From positions 434,001 through 498,000 of the forward strand of contig NZ_FNGI01000001.1 in assembly GCF_900102945.1 (NCBI RefSeq): 64,000 nt of DNA. Direction: 5' to 3'. Positions 35,535 to 46,451 of this stretch are shown piece after piece. The position numbers were made by a program, and so were the translations under genes. Under the pieces are notes generated by a model. That model had not been told where the DNA came from. It did not search any database and saw nothing but the letters and a program-made list of their open reading frames with translations. The first letter of the stretch is position 1, and each line of letters begins with the position of its first letter. The stretch is from Modicisalibacter muralis. Its GTDB lineage: Bacteria > Pseudomonadota > Gammaproteobacteria > Pseudomonadales > Halomonadaceae.

Positions 35535-36437
35535 ATGCATATCGCATTCATCGGCCTGGGCAACATGGGCGCGCCCATGGCCAGCAATCTGCTGGAAGCC
35601 GGCCACGATGTGGTCGTCTTCGATCTGGTCGAGGCGGCCATTCAGACCTTGAAAACCGCCGGCGCTGGAAGCGCCGACTCCGCCATCGAGGCAACGCGGG
35701 GCGCCGAGGTGGTGATTTCGATGCTACCTGCGGGCGCGCATGTGCGCAGCCTCTATCTCGGCCAGGACGACCAGCCGGGATTGCTCGATGCGCTCGATGG
35801 CAAGCCGCTGATCATTGATGCCTCGACCATCGCCCCCGATGACGCGCGGGTGGTCGGCGAAGCGGCCCGCGAGCGCGGCCTGAGCTATCTCGATGCGCCG
35901 GTCTCGGGCGGTGTGGGAGGCGCCAAGGCCGGCACGCTGACGTTCATCGTCGGCGGCTCGAGCGAAGGCTTCGCCCAGGCCAAACCGGTATTGGCAGACA
36001 TGGGCAAGAACATCTTTCATGCCGGCGATATCGGCGCCGGGCAGGTCGCCAAGCTGTGCAACAACATGCTGTTGGGCGTGCTGATGAGCGGCACCGCCGA
36101 AGCGCTGGCGCTGGGCGTCAAGAACGGGCTCGACCCGGCGGTGTTGTCCGAGATCATGAAGCAGAGCTCCGGCGGCAACTGGGCGCTCAACGTCTATAAT
36201 CCATGGCCAGGGGTCATGGAAAATGCCCCGGCATCCAACGACTATCAGGGCGGCTTTCTGGTCGACCTGATGGCCAAGGACCTGGGGTTGGCCTGGGAGT
36301 TGGCGCTAGGTTCGAAATCCGCGGTGCCGATGGGTTCTCAAGCGCGCAACCTGTTCGCGCTGCATGCCGCCCAAGGCAACGGGCGACTCGATTTTTCGAG
36401 CATCCAGTGGCTTTATCGTGCCGGCGAGAAGGAGTGA
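35535..36437 (+). CDS. mmsB: 3-hydroxyisobutyrate dehydrogenase
   Basis: NAD-dependent oxidation of 3-hydroxyisobutyrate to methylmalonate semialdehyde. The 300-residue protein has the Rossmann motif FIGLGNMGAPMASNL, substrate loop DAPVSGGVGGAKAGTLTFIV, and the catalytic lysine in GAGQVAKLCNNMLLG. Last valine step present; mmsA (methylmalonate-semialdehyde dehydrogenase) is not in the window. Confidence 0.95.
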   Translation: MHIAFIGLGNMGAPMASNLLEAGHDVVVFDLVEAAIQTLKTAGAGSADSAIEATRGAEVVISMLPAGAHVRSLYLGQDDQPGLLDALDGKPLIIDASTIAPDDARVVGEAARERGLSYLDAPVSGGVGGAKAGTLTFIVGGSSEGFAQAKPVLADMGKNIFHAGDIGAGQVAKLCNNMLLGVLMSGTAEALALGVKNGLDPAVLSEIMKQSSGGNWALNVYNPWPGVMENAPASNDYQGGFLVDLMAKDLGLAWELALGSKSAVPMGSQARNLFALHAAQGNGRLDFSSIQWLYRAGEKE

Positions 36438-36442
36438 CGGCC

Positions 36443-36832
36443 ATGCAACGACTGCAAAGGAGCGTGGCCGAGCTGGTCGCAGAGGCCGAGGCGGAAATCG
36501 ATACCCTGACGGTCGACGAGGCGCTGGCGCTGCACGACCAGCCCGGCGTGACCTTCGTCGATATTCGCGATGTGCGCGAACTCGAGCGCGAGGGGCGCGT
36601 TCCCGGCGCGCTGCATGCGCCGCGCGGCATGCTCGAGTTCTGGATCGACCCCGAATCGCCCTATCACCGCGAGGATTTCGCCCGCGACGACCGCTACGTG
36701 TTGTTCTGCGCCAAGGGCCAGCGCTCGGCGCTGGCCACGCAGCAACTTCAGCGCATGGGCTTCGGCCCGATCTGTCATATCGGCGGCGGCTTTAGCGGCT
36801 GGAAGGAGGCCGGCGGACCAATCGACGATTGA
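36443..36832 (+). CDS. rhodanese-like sulfurtransferase domain protein
   Basis: A 129-residue single rhodanese domain. VTFVDIRDVRELEREG and the active-site loop LFCAKGQRSALA, with the catalytic cysteine, are visible, followed by HIGGGFSGWKEAGGP. The start at 36443 is 5 bases after mmsB, so it is co-transcribed with the valine genes. Its substrate is unknown; rhodanese proteins transfer sulfane sulfur or act as redox sensors. Confidence 0.88.
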   Translation: MQRLQRSVAELVAEAEAEIDTLTVDEALALHDQPGVTFVDIRDVRELEREGRVPGALHAPRGMLEFWIDPESPYHREDFARDDRYVLFCAKGQRSALATQQLQRMGFGPICHIGGGFSGWKEAGGPIDD

Positions 36833-36969
36833 GATTGACGATAGCGCCGAAAGAAAAGGCTGGCGGGCCGCGGCGATTTTTAATAGTCTGCATTCAGTGA
36901 AAATGTAGAAATTATTCGCAAAACAACGCTATTCTATCTATCTGCGATTTGCAGCCTGGAGACCGCCTC

Positions 36970-38154
36970 ATGAGCCAGATTACCCCGTTGACCTGGGACG
37001 ACCCGTTCCGCCTGATCGATCAACTCGATGAAGACGAGCGCATGGTGCAGCGCACCGCGCAGGATTATTGTCAGGAAAAACTCATGCCGCGCGTACTCGA
37101 AGCCAACCGGCACGAGCGCTTCGATCGCGAGATCATGACCGAGATGGGCGAGCTGGGCCTGCTTGGTGCGACGCTCGACGGCTACGGTGGCGCCGGGCTC
37201 AATTACGTCAGCTATGGCCTGATCGCGCGTGAAGTCGAGTGCATCGATTCCGGCTACCGCAGCGCGATGAGCGTGCAGTCGAGCCTGGTGATGCACCCGA
37301 TCCATGCCTTCGGCAGCGAGGCGCAACGCGACAAATACCTGCCCAAGCTCGCCAGCGGCGAATGGGTCGGCTGCTTCGGTTTGACCGAACCCGACCATGG
37401 TTCCGACCCCAACGGCATGAGCACCCGTGCGACTCGCGTGGCGGATGGCTGGAAGCTCAACGGCGCCAAGACCTGGATCACCAACTCGCCGATCGCCGAC
37501 GTGTTCGTGGTCTGGGCCAAGGACGACGAGGGCGTGCTGCGCGGCTTCATTCTCGAGAAGGGCATGGCCGGGCTGAGCGCACCGAAGATCGAGGGCAAGT
37601 TCAGCCTGCGCGCATCGACCACCGGCGAAATCGTGCTCGATGACGTGGTCGTCGGCGACGAGCAGTGCCTGCCCAATGTCACCGGCCTCAAGGGCCCGTT
37701 CAGTTGCCTCAACCGCGCACGCTACGGTATCGCCTGGGGCAGCATGGGTTCCGCCGAGTTCTGCTGGCATGCGGCGCGCCAGTACACCCTGGATCGCAAG
37801 CAGTTCGGTCGTCCATTGGCCGCCAATCAGTTGATTCAGAAGAAACTCGCCGACATGCAGACCGAGGTCACGCTGGGCTTGCAGGCCGCCCTGCGGGTGG
37901 GGCGCATGATCGACGCCGGGCAACTGGTGCCCGAGACCATCTCGCTGATCAAGCGCAACAACGTCGGCAAGGCACTGGATATTGCCCGCCAGGCGCGTGA
38001 CATGCACGGCGGCAACGGTATTTCCGACGAGTATCACGTGATTCGTCATGTGATGAATCTCGAAGCGGTCAACACCTACGAGGGTACCCACGACGTGCAT
38101 GCACTGATTCTCGGCCGCGCGCAGACCGGTATCCAGGCCTTTAGCGCCGAATAA
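36970..38154 (+). CDS. gcdH: glutaryl-CoA dehydrogenase
   Basis: Oxidative decarboxylation of glutaryl-CoA to crotonyl-CoA, in lysine and glutarate catabolism. The 394-residue protein has [77 protein letters not shown] and the catalytic glutamate in [16 protein letters not shown], a pattern typical of this dehydrogenase. The ATG at 36970 follows GGAG and gives the family start. The TAA stop lies inside the conserved end of repeat copy 2. A glutarate-type CoA-transferase is next. Confidence 0.95.
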   Translation: MSQITPLTWDDPFRLIDQLDEDERMVQRTAQDYCQEKLMPRVLEANRHERFDREIMTEMGELGLLGATLDGYGGAGLNYVSYGLIAREVECIDSGYRSAMSVQSSLVMHPIHAFGSEAQRDKYLPKLASGEWVGCFGLTEPDHGSDPNGMSTRATRVADGWKLNGAKTWITNSPIADVFVVWAKDDEGVLRGFILEKGMAGLSAPKIEGKFSLRASTTGEIVLDDVVVGDEQCLPNVTGLKGPFSCLNRARYGIAWGSMGSAEFCWHAARQYTLDRKQFGRPLAANQLIQKKLADMQTEVTLGLQAALRVGRMIDAGQLVPETISLIKRNNVGKALDIARQARDMHGGNGISDEYHVIRHVMNLEAVNTYEGTHDVHALILGRAQTGIQAFSAE

Positions 38155-38284
38155 ATGCCAGCACGGACGAATCGCTGTGTCACGCGGTGCTCGTAAAATT
38201 GCCTAACGACAAGTTATGTCAATTTTACTGTGCTCCGGGCTTCTTGCGCTTCATTCCGTTCGGCGATTTATTTCGTGATTCTCC
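38147..38284 (+). repeat. interspersed repeat, copy 2 (short form)
   Basis: About 138 bp between gcdH and the CoA-transferase gene. The left end is merged with the 3' end of gcdH: GCGCCGAATAAAT resembles the terminal repeat GGAATCGCTGAATAAAT, and the gcdH stop codon is its TAA. It shares GCACGGACGAATCGCTG, TGTCACGCGG, AAGTTATGTC and CTTCATTCCGTTCGGCG with the other copies and lacks the 15 bp segment present in copies 1 and 3. It is probably transcribed within the operon. Confidence 0.8.
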
Positions 38285-38310
38285 AAGGGGTTTTAAGTCA
38301 AGGAGCACGC

Positions 38311-39522
38311 ATGGCGAGTCCGCTGCAAGGCGTTGTGGTGCTGGATATGTCGCGGGTACTGGCTGGGCCCTGGTCCGGCCAGTTGCTCGCCGATCTCGGC
38401 GCCCAGGTGATCAAGATAGAAAGACCGCAAGGCGGCGACGATACGCGCGGTTGGGGGCCGCCCTGGCTGGAGGATTCACTCGAGCAGGGCGGCCCTCGCG
38501 AAGCGGCGTATTATCTTTGCGCCAATCGCGGCAAGGCATCGGTGACGGTGGATATCAGCCACCCGCAAGGGCAGGCGCTGATTCGCGAGTTGGCGGCGCA
38601 GGCCGATATCCTGATCGAGAATTTCAAGGTCGGTGGGCTGGCCCGCTACGGGCTGGACTACGCCAGCCTGACGGCCAGCAATCCGCGGTTGATCGGTTGC
38701 TCGATCACCGGCTTCGGCCAGGATGGCCCTTATGCCCATCGCGCCGGCTACGATTTCATGATCCAGGCCATGGGCGGGTTGATGAGTCTGACCGGCGAAC
38801 CCGACGGCCAGCCGATGAAGACCGGGGTGGCGATCACCGACGTGATGACCGGCCTGTACGCCACGGTGGGGATCCTGGCGGCACTGAACGAACGCCAACG
38901 CACCGGGCGCGGCCGGCAGATCGACGTCAGCCTGCTCGACGTCCAGGTCGCCACGCTGGCCAACCAGTCGCTGAACGCGCTGGTGAGTGGGGCATCGCCC
39001 AGTCGCCACGGCAACGCCCATCCCAATATCGTGCCCTACGAGGCATTCCCTTGCGCCGATGGTCATCTGGTGCTGACGGTAGGCAACGATAGCCAGTTCG
39101 CCAGGTTGGCCAAGCGCCTCGGACAGCCGGAATGGGCGAGCGATCCGGCCTACGCTACCAATGCCGCACGGGTCGCACATCGCCAGCAACTGGTGCCGAT
39201 GATCGCCACGCTATTGCGGCGTCGTACTCGCGACGAATGGCTTGCGGATTTCGAGGCCGACGGCATTCCCGCTGGGCCGATCAACACCGTCAGCGAGGTA
39301 TTCGACGACCCGCAGGTGCGCCATCGCGGCATGGCGTTCGACTTCATACGCGAAGGCGCGCGCATTCCCCAGGTCGCCAATCCGCTACGCTTCGACAGCC
39401 AGCCGCAGGTCAGCGACCGCCCGCCGCCACGCCTGGGTGAGGATACCGCGCGGGTGCTCGGCGAGCGGCTGGGATTGGACGACGAGCGCCTCGCGGCGCT
39501 GCGTGCCCAGGGCGTCATTTAA
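38311..39522 (+). CDS. CaiB/BaiF family CoA-transferase, probably glutarate CoA-transferase
   Basis: A 403-residue class III CoA-transferase. Family motifs: [65 protein letters not shown] and [20 protein letters not shown], which includes the catalytic aspartate. The position after gcdH suggests succinyl-CoA:glutarate CoA transfer that supplies glutaryl-CoA. The start follows AAGGAG. Its stop overlaps that of the convergent ppsR by 4 bases. Confidence 0.9.
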   Translation: MASPLQGVVVLDMSRVLAGPWSGQLLADLGAQVIKIERPQGGDDTRGWGPPWLEDSLEQGGPREAAYYLCANRGKASVTVDISHPQGQALIRELAAQADILIENFKVGGLARYGLDYASLTASNPRLIGCSITGFGQDGPYAHRAGYDFMIQAMGGLMSLTGEPDGQPMKTGVAITDVMTGLYATVGILAALNERQRTGRGRQIDVSLLDVQVATLANQSLNALVSGASPSRHGNAHPNIVPYEAFPCADGHLVLTVGNDSQFARLAKRLGQPEWASDPAYATNAARVAHRQQLVPMIATLLRRRTRDEWLADFEADGIPAGPINTVSEVFDDPQVRHRGMAFDFIREGARIPQVANPLRFDSQPQVSDRPPPRLGEDTARVLGERLGLDDERLAALRAQGVI

Positions 39523-40352
39523 CGGGGGCTGAAACGCCGCTGTAACCCCGTCTCGGCAATCATCCGCGTGGAAATTTCCTCGATCGAGAAACGCGTGGTG
39601 TCGATGAACGGCACGTGATAACGGCGATAGAGCGCCTCGGCCTGCTGGACTTCCATCAGGCACTGGTCGATCGAGCAATAGCGACTGTTGGGGCGTCGTT
39701 CGCTACGAATCGCCTTCAGGCGGCGCGCATCGATGGTCAGCCCGAACAGCTTGTGGCGGTGGGGCGCCAGCGCCTTGGGCATCTTGAGCGTGCCATCCTC
39801 ATCGAGATCGTCCTCGGTGAGCGGATAATTGGCGGCACGAATCCCGAACTGCAGGGCCAGGTACAGCGAGGTCGGTGTCTTGCCGCAGCGCGACACGCCG
39901 ACCAGGATGATATCGGCCTTGTCGTACTGATGAACGCGTGCGCCATCGTCGTTATCGAGAGCGAAGTGTACCGAGTCGATACGCTGCATGTAGATATCGT
40001 CGCGACCGATGGCGTGGGTATGGCCGACGCTATACGACGAGTGCGTCTTCAGCTCTTCTTCCAGCGGGGCGAGAAAGGTGGTGAAGATATCCACCTTGAA
40101 GCCCGGCGTCTGGGTGATGATCTGGCGAATCGACTGATCGACGATGGTGTCGATGATGATCGGTGTCTCGCCATCGCGAACCGCCGTGGCTTCGATGACC
40201 GCGGCCAGGTCATGAGCCTTTTCGAGGGAATCGATGTAGGGCTTGGTGACCATACGAATATCGACGCTGGCGAACTGGGCGAGCAGGCTGCGCCCCAGGG
40301 ACTCGGCGGTAATGCCGGTGCCGTCGGAGATGAAGAAGGCGGTGCGGGGCAT
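39519..40352 (-). CDS. ppsR: PEP synthase regulatory protein (kinase and pyrophosphorylase)
   Basis: Bifunctional enzyme that inactivates PEP synthase by ADP-dependent phosphorylation and reactivates it by phosphorolysis (DUF299 family). The 277-residue protein has [20 protein letters not shown] at the N-terminus, [20 protein letters not shown], the P-loop [18 protein letters not shown] and [12 protein letters not shown]. The ATG at 40352 gives the family start; 23 upstream codons lack similarity. It is divergent from its target ppsA. Confidence 0.94.
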   Translation of the reverse strand: MPRTAFFISDGTGITAESLGRSLLAQFASVDIRMVTKPYIDSLEKAHDLAAVIEATAVRDGETPIIIDTIVDQSIRQIITQTPGFKVDIFTTFLAPLEEELKTHSSYSVGHTHAIGRDDIYMQRIDSVHFALDNDDGARVHQYDKADIILVGVSRCGKTPTSLYLALQFGIRAANYPLTEDDLDEDGTLKMPKALAPHRHKLFGLTIDARRLKAIRSERRPNSRYCSIDQCLMEVQQAEALYRRYHVPFIDTTRFSIEEISTRMIAETGLQRRFSPR

Positions 40353-40584
40353 GCCGGGGCTCTCGCTGTGATGGTTTGACGGTAGTGCGAGTATTGTCCC
40401 GATTCGCCGGTAGCGCAGCAACTCGACTACACGAATCGGCCCAAAAGCCGGATTGTTGTAAAAATACTCCAGTGACTTCGCTATTAGACTAATGGCGAAT
40501 ACGACCCCCGCTTGGTAGGGTGACGTTCATCTGCCAAGCGTGACGCGTCCGACGTCAAACGCCGCATACGAACTAGGGGGTCTC

Positions 40585-42957
<2,373 letters not shown>

Positions 42958-42979
42958 CAGAGCGCTTTTCTCGGTACGC

Positions 42980-43020
42980 GATGCCCGGCACTCTTCAGTG
43001 AGTGCCGGGCATCGTCGTTT
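42980..43020 (+). terminator. ppsA terminator
   Basis: A 13 bp perfect stem GATGCCCGGCACT / AGTGCCGGGCATC with an 8-base loop lies 22 bases after the ppsA stop and is followed by GTCGTTT. The T-tract is short. It is also close to the end of the convergent GDPD gene. Confidence 0.7.
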
Positions 43021-43036
43021 GGGAGGGCCTCCAGCG

Positions 43037-44863
43037 CTAGGAGTGCAGCCAGTTGCGGAGTTTCACCAGCAACAACTCACCGTCGCTGAGCGCCTCGCGC
43101 TCGGCGAGTACCTCGCTGAGCAGGGCGGGGCGGTCTGTAATAATGTTGTCGACGCCAAGGTCGATCAATCGCGACATCTGGCCTCGGCCGTTTACCGTCC
43201 AGGCGTGTAGCTGGTAGCCGTAATGATGTGCCGCTTTGACCGCTTCCGCGGTGACCCGGTCGTGGCGTAATCCCAGCGCATCGATGGTGGTCATGTTCAA
43301 CCCGCCGCGCAGCACGAACTGGGCGAACAGCGTGGTACGCATTTGTGGCGCCTGGCGATTCACTTCGTTGATCACCACCGGCGACAGCGAGGCCATGATC
43401 GCCTCGTCGCGGCGTGCCTCGGGCAGTTTTTCGAGCACGGCAGTAACCAGTTCCTGCGCTTCATCCGGGCCTGGCTTGAGCTCGATATACAGGCCGGCAC
43501 GGCCCTGAGTAATATCCAACACTTCCTTGAAGGTGGGAATGCGCTGGCCGGCATAGGCATCGTCGAACCAGCTTCCGACGTCGATCCGGCGGGCCTGCAC
43601 TAGAGTCATCTCGCTCAGCGATCGATCCAGCCCGGTCAGCCGGCGCAGGCTATCGTCATGCGAGACGACGACGGCACCGTCGCCGGTCAGGCGAACATCG
43701 AACTCGACGTAATCGGCGCCGTCATCGATGGCTTGTTCGATGGCAGCCAGGGTGTTTTCAGGCGCCGTCCATGAGCTGCCGCGATGCGCGGTGATGACCA
43801 CCCGGTCGCGGATCTCGAAGCTGTTGAGAGCCTGAGTGGCTTGAACGATGGCAAAAGCCAGTACCAGAAGCTCGGCGCCCCAGGCTACCCAGCCAGGGTG
43901 GGCGTTCGCTGGTGGCGTGGGCAGCCTGGGCTGTCGATGGGCCAGGCGCAGGTAGAGGCAACCGACCAACAGGCTATTGGCGGCTACGCCAATGAAGGTG
44001 ACGGCCAGCGTCAACACGCCGTAGGTGGTGAGATACCCCAGCATGGCGGGAATCAGCACCGCGCTGTTTTCCGGTAGCCATAGCAGCAGCGGCGTGATCA
44101 GGACATCGAATAGGGCGGTGACCAATATCGGCAGGACGATGATGACGCCTACCGGCACGGCGATCGGCAGTGCCAGATAACGTTTGGCGCCAAGCGTCAA
44201 TGCATGGCTGCGCGCCAACGAGCGACGTGGCGACAGGTCCTCGAGAATCAGCACTGGCAGTGCCAGCGACCAGCGCAAATAGAGCCTGGCCGCCAGCCAT
44301 AGCCATATCAGCACCGGCAGCAGTCCACTGGCGAAGAAGAGCCACAGTTCGGTCGGTCGTACTTGCCAGACGTAATAGCTTGGCAGGTCACCGAGTAGCG
44401 CTTCGTAGAGACCCATCAACGCTAACAACAGCGGTAGGGCCAGCAACAGATGAGCGCCGACTTGAAACAGCGTCAGCAGAGCCACTCCGGGGAATCGCCG
44501 TGCGACGGCCCATAGCGCTTCCAGGGCGACGCGATAGCGATGGCCACCCGGTCTTACCGCCATCAGAATCATGCCGGCCTGCTGCAGGAACAGCAGCAGG
44601 AAGGTCAGGCCGGTTGCCGCCAGCAGCCACAGCAACCCAGAGGGCGATAGCACCACGTCGAGCAATTGGCTATTGGTGAGTACCGGACGGCCGATGCGCT
44701 TGAGAAGCGCTGCCAGCGCGTTTGCCGAGGCCGGCAGGAGCACCGTTGCGGCGAGTAGCGTGAAGAACAGGTGGTAGGCGACCAAGGGCCGCCAGTGCTC
44801 GCGCAATGAACTGGCTACGGCCGCCAGCAGGGAGTGTGGTGACAGAGACATCTCGTTAGGCAT
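43037..44863 (-). CDS. membrane-anchored glycerophosphodiester phosphodiesterase
   Basis: A 608-residue protein in two parts. Residues 1-355 or so contain many hydrophobic segments of the GPDPase_memb type. The C-terminal 240 residues are a GDPD barrel with VVITAHRGSSWTAPENTLAA, YVEFDVRLTGDGAVVVSHD and LYIELKPGPDEAQ, which hold the catalytic histidines and metal-binding acidic residues. It should release glycerol-3-phosphate from glycerophosphodiesters at the membrane, linking to lipid turnover. An in-frame ATG at 44851 is a possible alternative start. It is monocistronic, convergent to ppsA. Confidence 0.9.
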   Translation of the reverse strand: MPNEMSLSPHSLLAAVASSLREHWRPLVAYHLFFTLLAATVLLPASANALAALLKRIGRPVLTNSQLLDVVLSPSGLLWLLAATGLTFLLLFLQQAGMILMAVRPGGHRYRVALEALWAVARRFPGVALLTLFQVGAHLLLALPLLLALMGLYEALLGDLPSYYVWQVRPTELWLFFASGLLPVLIWLWLAARLYLRWSLALPVLILEDLSPRRSLARSHALTLGAKRYLALPIAVPVGVIIVLPILVTALFDVLITPLLLWLPENSAVLIPAMLGYLTTYGVLTLAVTFIGVAANSLLVGCLYLRLAHRQPRLPTPPANAHPGWVAWGAELLVLAFAIVQATQALNSFEIRDRVVITAHRGSSWTAPENTLAAIEQAIDDGADYVEFDVRLTGDGAVVVSHDDSLRRLTGLDRSLSEMTLVQARRIDVGSWFDDAYAGQRIPTFKEVLDITQGRAGLYIELKPGPDEAQELVTAVLEKLPEARRDEAIMASLSPVVINEVNRQAPQMRTTLFAQFVLRGGLNMTTIDALGLRHDRVTAEAVKAAHHYGYQLHAWTVNGRGQMSRLIDLGVDNIITDRPALLSEVLAEREALSDGELLLVKLRNWLHS

Positions 44864-44934
44864 GGGCTGAGCGTCGCATTGTGGCTTTCGCGAGGCAATG
44901 ACGCCGCGATGGGCTCTCCTTTACCAGCCCCGGT

Positions 44935-45423
44935 CTAACTATCCAGCGCAAGCTGCCGTTCGGCGATCAGGATGCCGTTGTTATCGGCGTACAGCCATTG
45001 GCCGGGTTCGATGGTGACGCCGGCGAAGGTCACGTTGATGTCGCGTTGCCCAGCGCCGTGTTTTTCGCTGCGACGCGGGTGAGCGCCGAGCGCCTGAACA
45101 CCCAGCTCGATGTCGGCCAGCGCGTCGACATCCCTTACGCAGCCGTACATGACCACGCCGGCCCAACCATTGTCGGCGGCTTTCTCTGCGAGCATGTCGC
45201 CGAGCAGGGCGCAGCGCTGCGAACCGCCGGCATCGACCACCAGCACAGCACCGTCGCCGGGCTCGGATACGGCTTCCTTGACCAATGAATTATCCTCGAA
45301 ACATTTGACGGTGCGCACCGGGCCGCAAAAGGCTTCGATGGCGCCGAAGTTGACGAACAACGGGTCGAGAACGCGAACCTCGGGATGGGCATCGCAGATA
45401 TCGGGGGTAACGATAGGATTCAT
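44935..45423 (-). CDS. rraA: RraA-family protein, ribonuclease E activity regulator
   Basis: A 162-residue protein resembling E. coli RraA along its length: [64 protein letters not shown] and [11 protein letters not shown]. RraA binds RNase E and inhibits it. The R-D pair in GCVRDVD is that of related 4-hydroxy-4-methyl-2-oxoglutarate aldolases, so metal-dependent aldolase activity remains possible. The ATG at 45423 follows AGGAA. Confidence 0.87.
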   Translation of the reverse strand: MNPIVTPDICDAHPEVRVLDPLFVNFGAIEAFCGPVRTVKCFEDNSLVKEAVSEPGDGAVLVVDAGGSQRCALLGDMLAEKAADNGWAGVVMYGCVRDVDALADIELGVQALGAHPRRSEKHGAGQRDINVTFAGVTIEPGQWLYADNNGILIAERQLALDS

Positions 45424-45505
45424 GATGGGGTTCCTGACAATCGGTAGCCTTCGATCATGCCACAGCCGGGCAGCGAGAAAAGCCCGTATGCGGGTTTGGA
45501 CGCGA

Positions 45506-45539
45506 TAAAACGGCAACGCCGGGGCAAGCCCCGGCGTTG
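45506..45539 (-). terminator. terminator of the acidic OMP gene
   Basis: An 11 bp stem CAACGCCGGGG / CCCCGGCGTTG with a 4-base loop at 45514-45539, followed on the minus strand by CCGTTTTATC. It lies 24 bases downstream of the OMP gene and before rraA. Confidence 0.75.
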
Positions 45540-45562
45540 ATATTTCGCGATGTTCGGCCCTG

Positions 45563-46168
45563 TTAGAAGAGGAAACCGACCGAGGCGGTGAAGGTGTCGA
45601 TCTTGTAATCGCTATCGAAGTCGTAGCGCTCGTACTCGGCGCGAACCAGAACGGGCTCGAAATTGAACTGGGCGCCGACGCCGTAAACCGGGTCGATGCC
45701 GTCGTTGTCTTCGAGGTCTACGCTGGCGTTACCGAGGTTACCATCGACATCGGTTTCCCACTTGGCCATACCGGCCTTGGCGAACAACTCGAACCAATCG
45801 GCGAGTGGCAGCTTGCCGACCAGGCTGACACCGTAGGCATTGGATTCCAGATCGGTGTTGGCGTCATCGTTGCCTTCCAGGCGCGTACGGCCAAGATCGG
45901 CATAGAATAGCTCGGTGGCGAAGTACGGGTTGAATTCGTAGCCGACGAAGCCCTTGAAGACGTTGTCTTCATCGTCGTCGATATCGAAATCGTCAGCGCC
46001 GTCCGAGACGAAATCGTCGACGTCTTCACTGTCGTTTTCCAGCGAGCTGAAGCCGGTACCGATACCGATATACAGGTTTTCGGTGTTGGGCGCGGCGAGC
46101 GCGCTCGGTGCCATGGCGCAGAGCGCGGTGGAAGCGAATGAGGCGGTAAGCAGAGTCTTGAGTTTCAC
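45563..46168 (-). CDS. small beta-barrel outer membrane protein with an acidic loop
   Basis: A 201-residue outer membrane protein of the 8-stranded OmpA-like barrel type (OMP_b-brl). The signal peptide is [17 protein letters not shown] then APSALAAPN. Alternating strands and a terminal phenylalanine (TASVGFLF) fit BAM-assembled barrels. Between the first two strands is a very acidic stretch (about residues 45-70, including [11 protein letters not shown]), which could be a surface loop binding divalent cations or an adaptation to salt. The GTG at 46168 is chosen because AAGGAG lies at ideal spacing; upstream residues would precede the signal peptide. Confidence 0.85.
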   Translation of the reverse strand: MKLKTLLTASFASTALCAMAPSALAAPNTENLYIGIGTGFSSLENDSEDVDDFVSDGADDFDIDDDEDNVFKGFVGYEFNPYFATELFYADLGRTRLEGNDDANTDLESNAYGVSLVGKLPLADWFELFAKAGMAKWETDVDGNLGNASVDLEDNDGIDPVYGVGAQFNFEPVLVRAEYERYDFDSDYKIDTFTASVGFLF

Positions 46169-46350
46169 GTGTGTTCTCCTTGTGACGACTTGCAAGTGGG
46201 CGATTCAGATAGTTCGCCGTGGTGTTCGTGAGGGGGCATCCTGCCTTGCTTCACGCAGTGTGTCAGTCGTTTGATTGAGACTTTTCAAATGTAAGCAAAA
46301 CACTGTTCGACGACAAGGAATCGTCGGTTACGAAGGGTAAATATTTGTTG

Positions 46351-46387
46351 CAATAAAAAGCGTCCTACCCGGTAAGGCAGGACGCTT
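46351..46387 (-). terminator. acnB terminator
   Basis: Read on the minus strand, AAGCGTCCT and AGGACGCTT form a 9 bp stem around a 12-base loop, followed by TTTATTG. It lies about 65 bases after the acnB stop. Confidence 0.8.
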
Positions 46388-46451
46388 CGGTCATCGATTC
46401 GGGAGCCTGCTAGATGGCTCCATCAATGTTGCGAGCATCGGAATCGAGGGT

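Noticed and set aside
36934-38100. A 388-codon open frame opposite gcdH
   Set aside because: Shadow of glutaryl-CoA dehydrogenase; no independent support.
40422-40584. A sigma-70 promoter for ppsA (TTGTTG or TTGTAA with TATTAG near 40482)
   Set aside because: Spacings of 23 and 20 bp are too long for a confident call.
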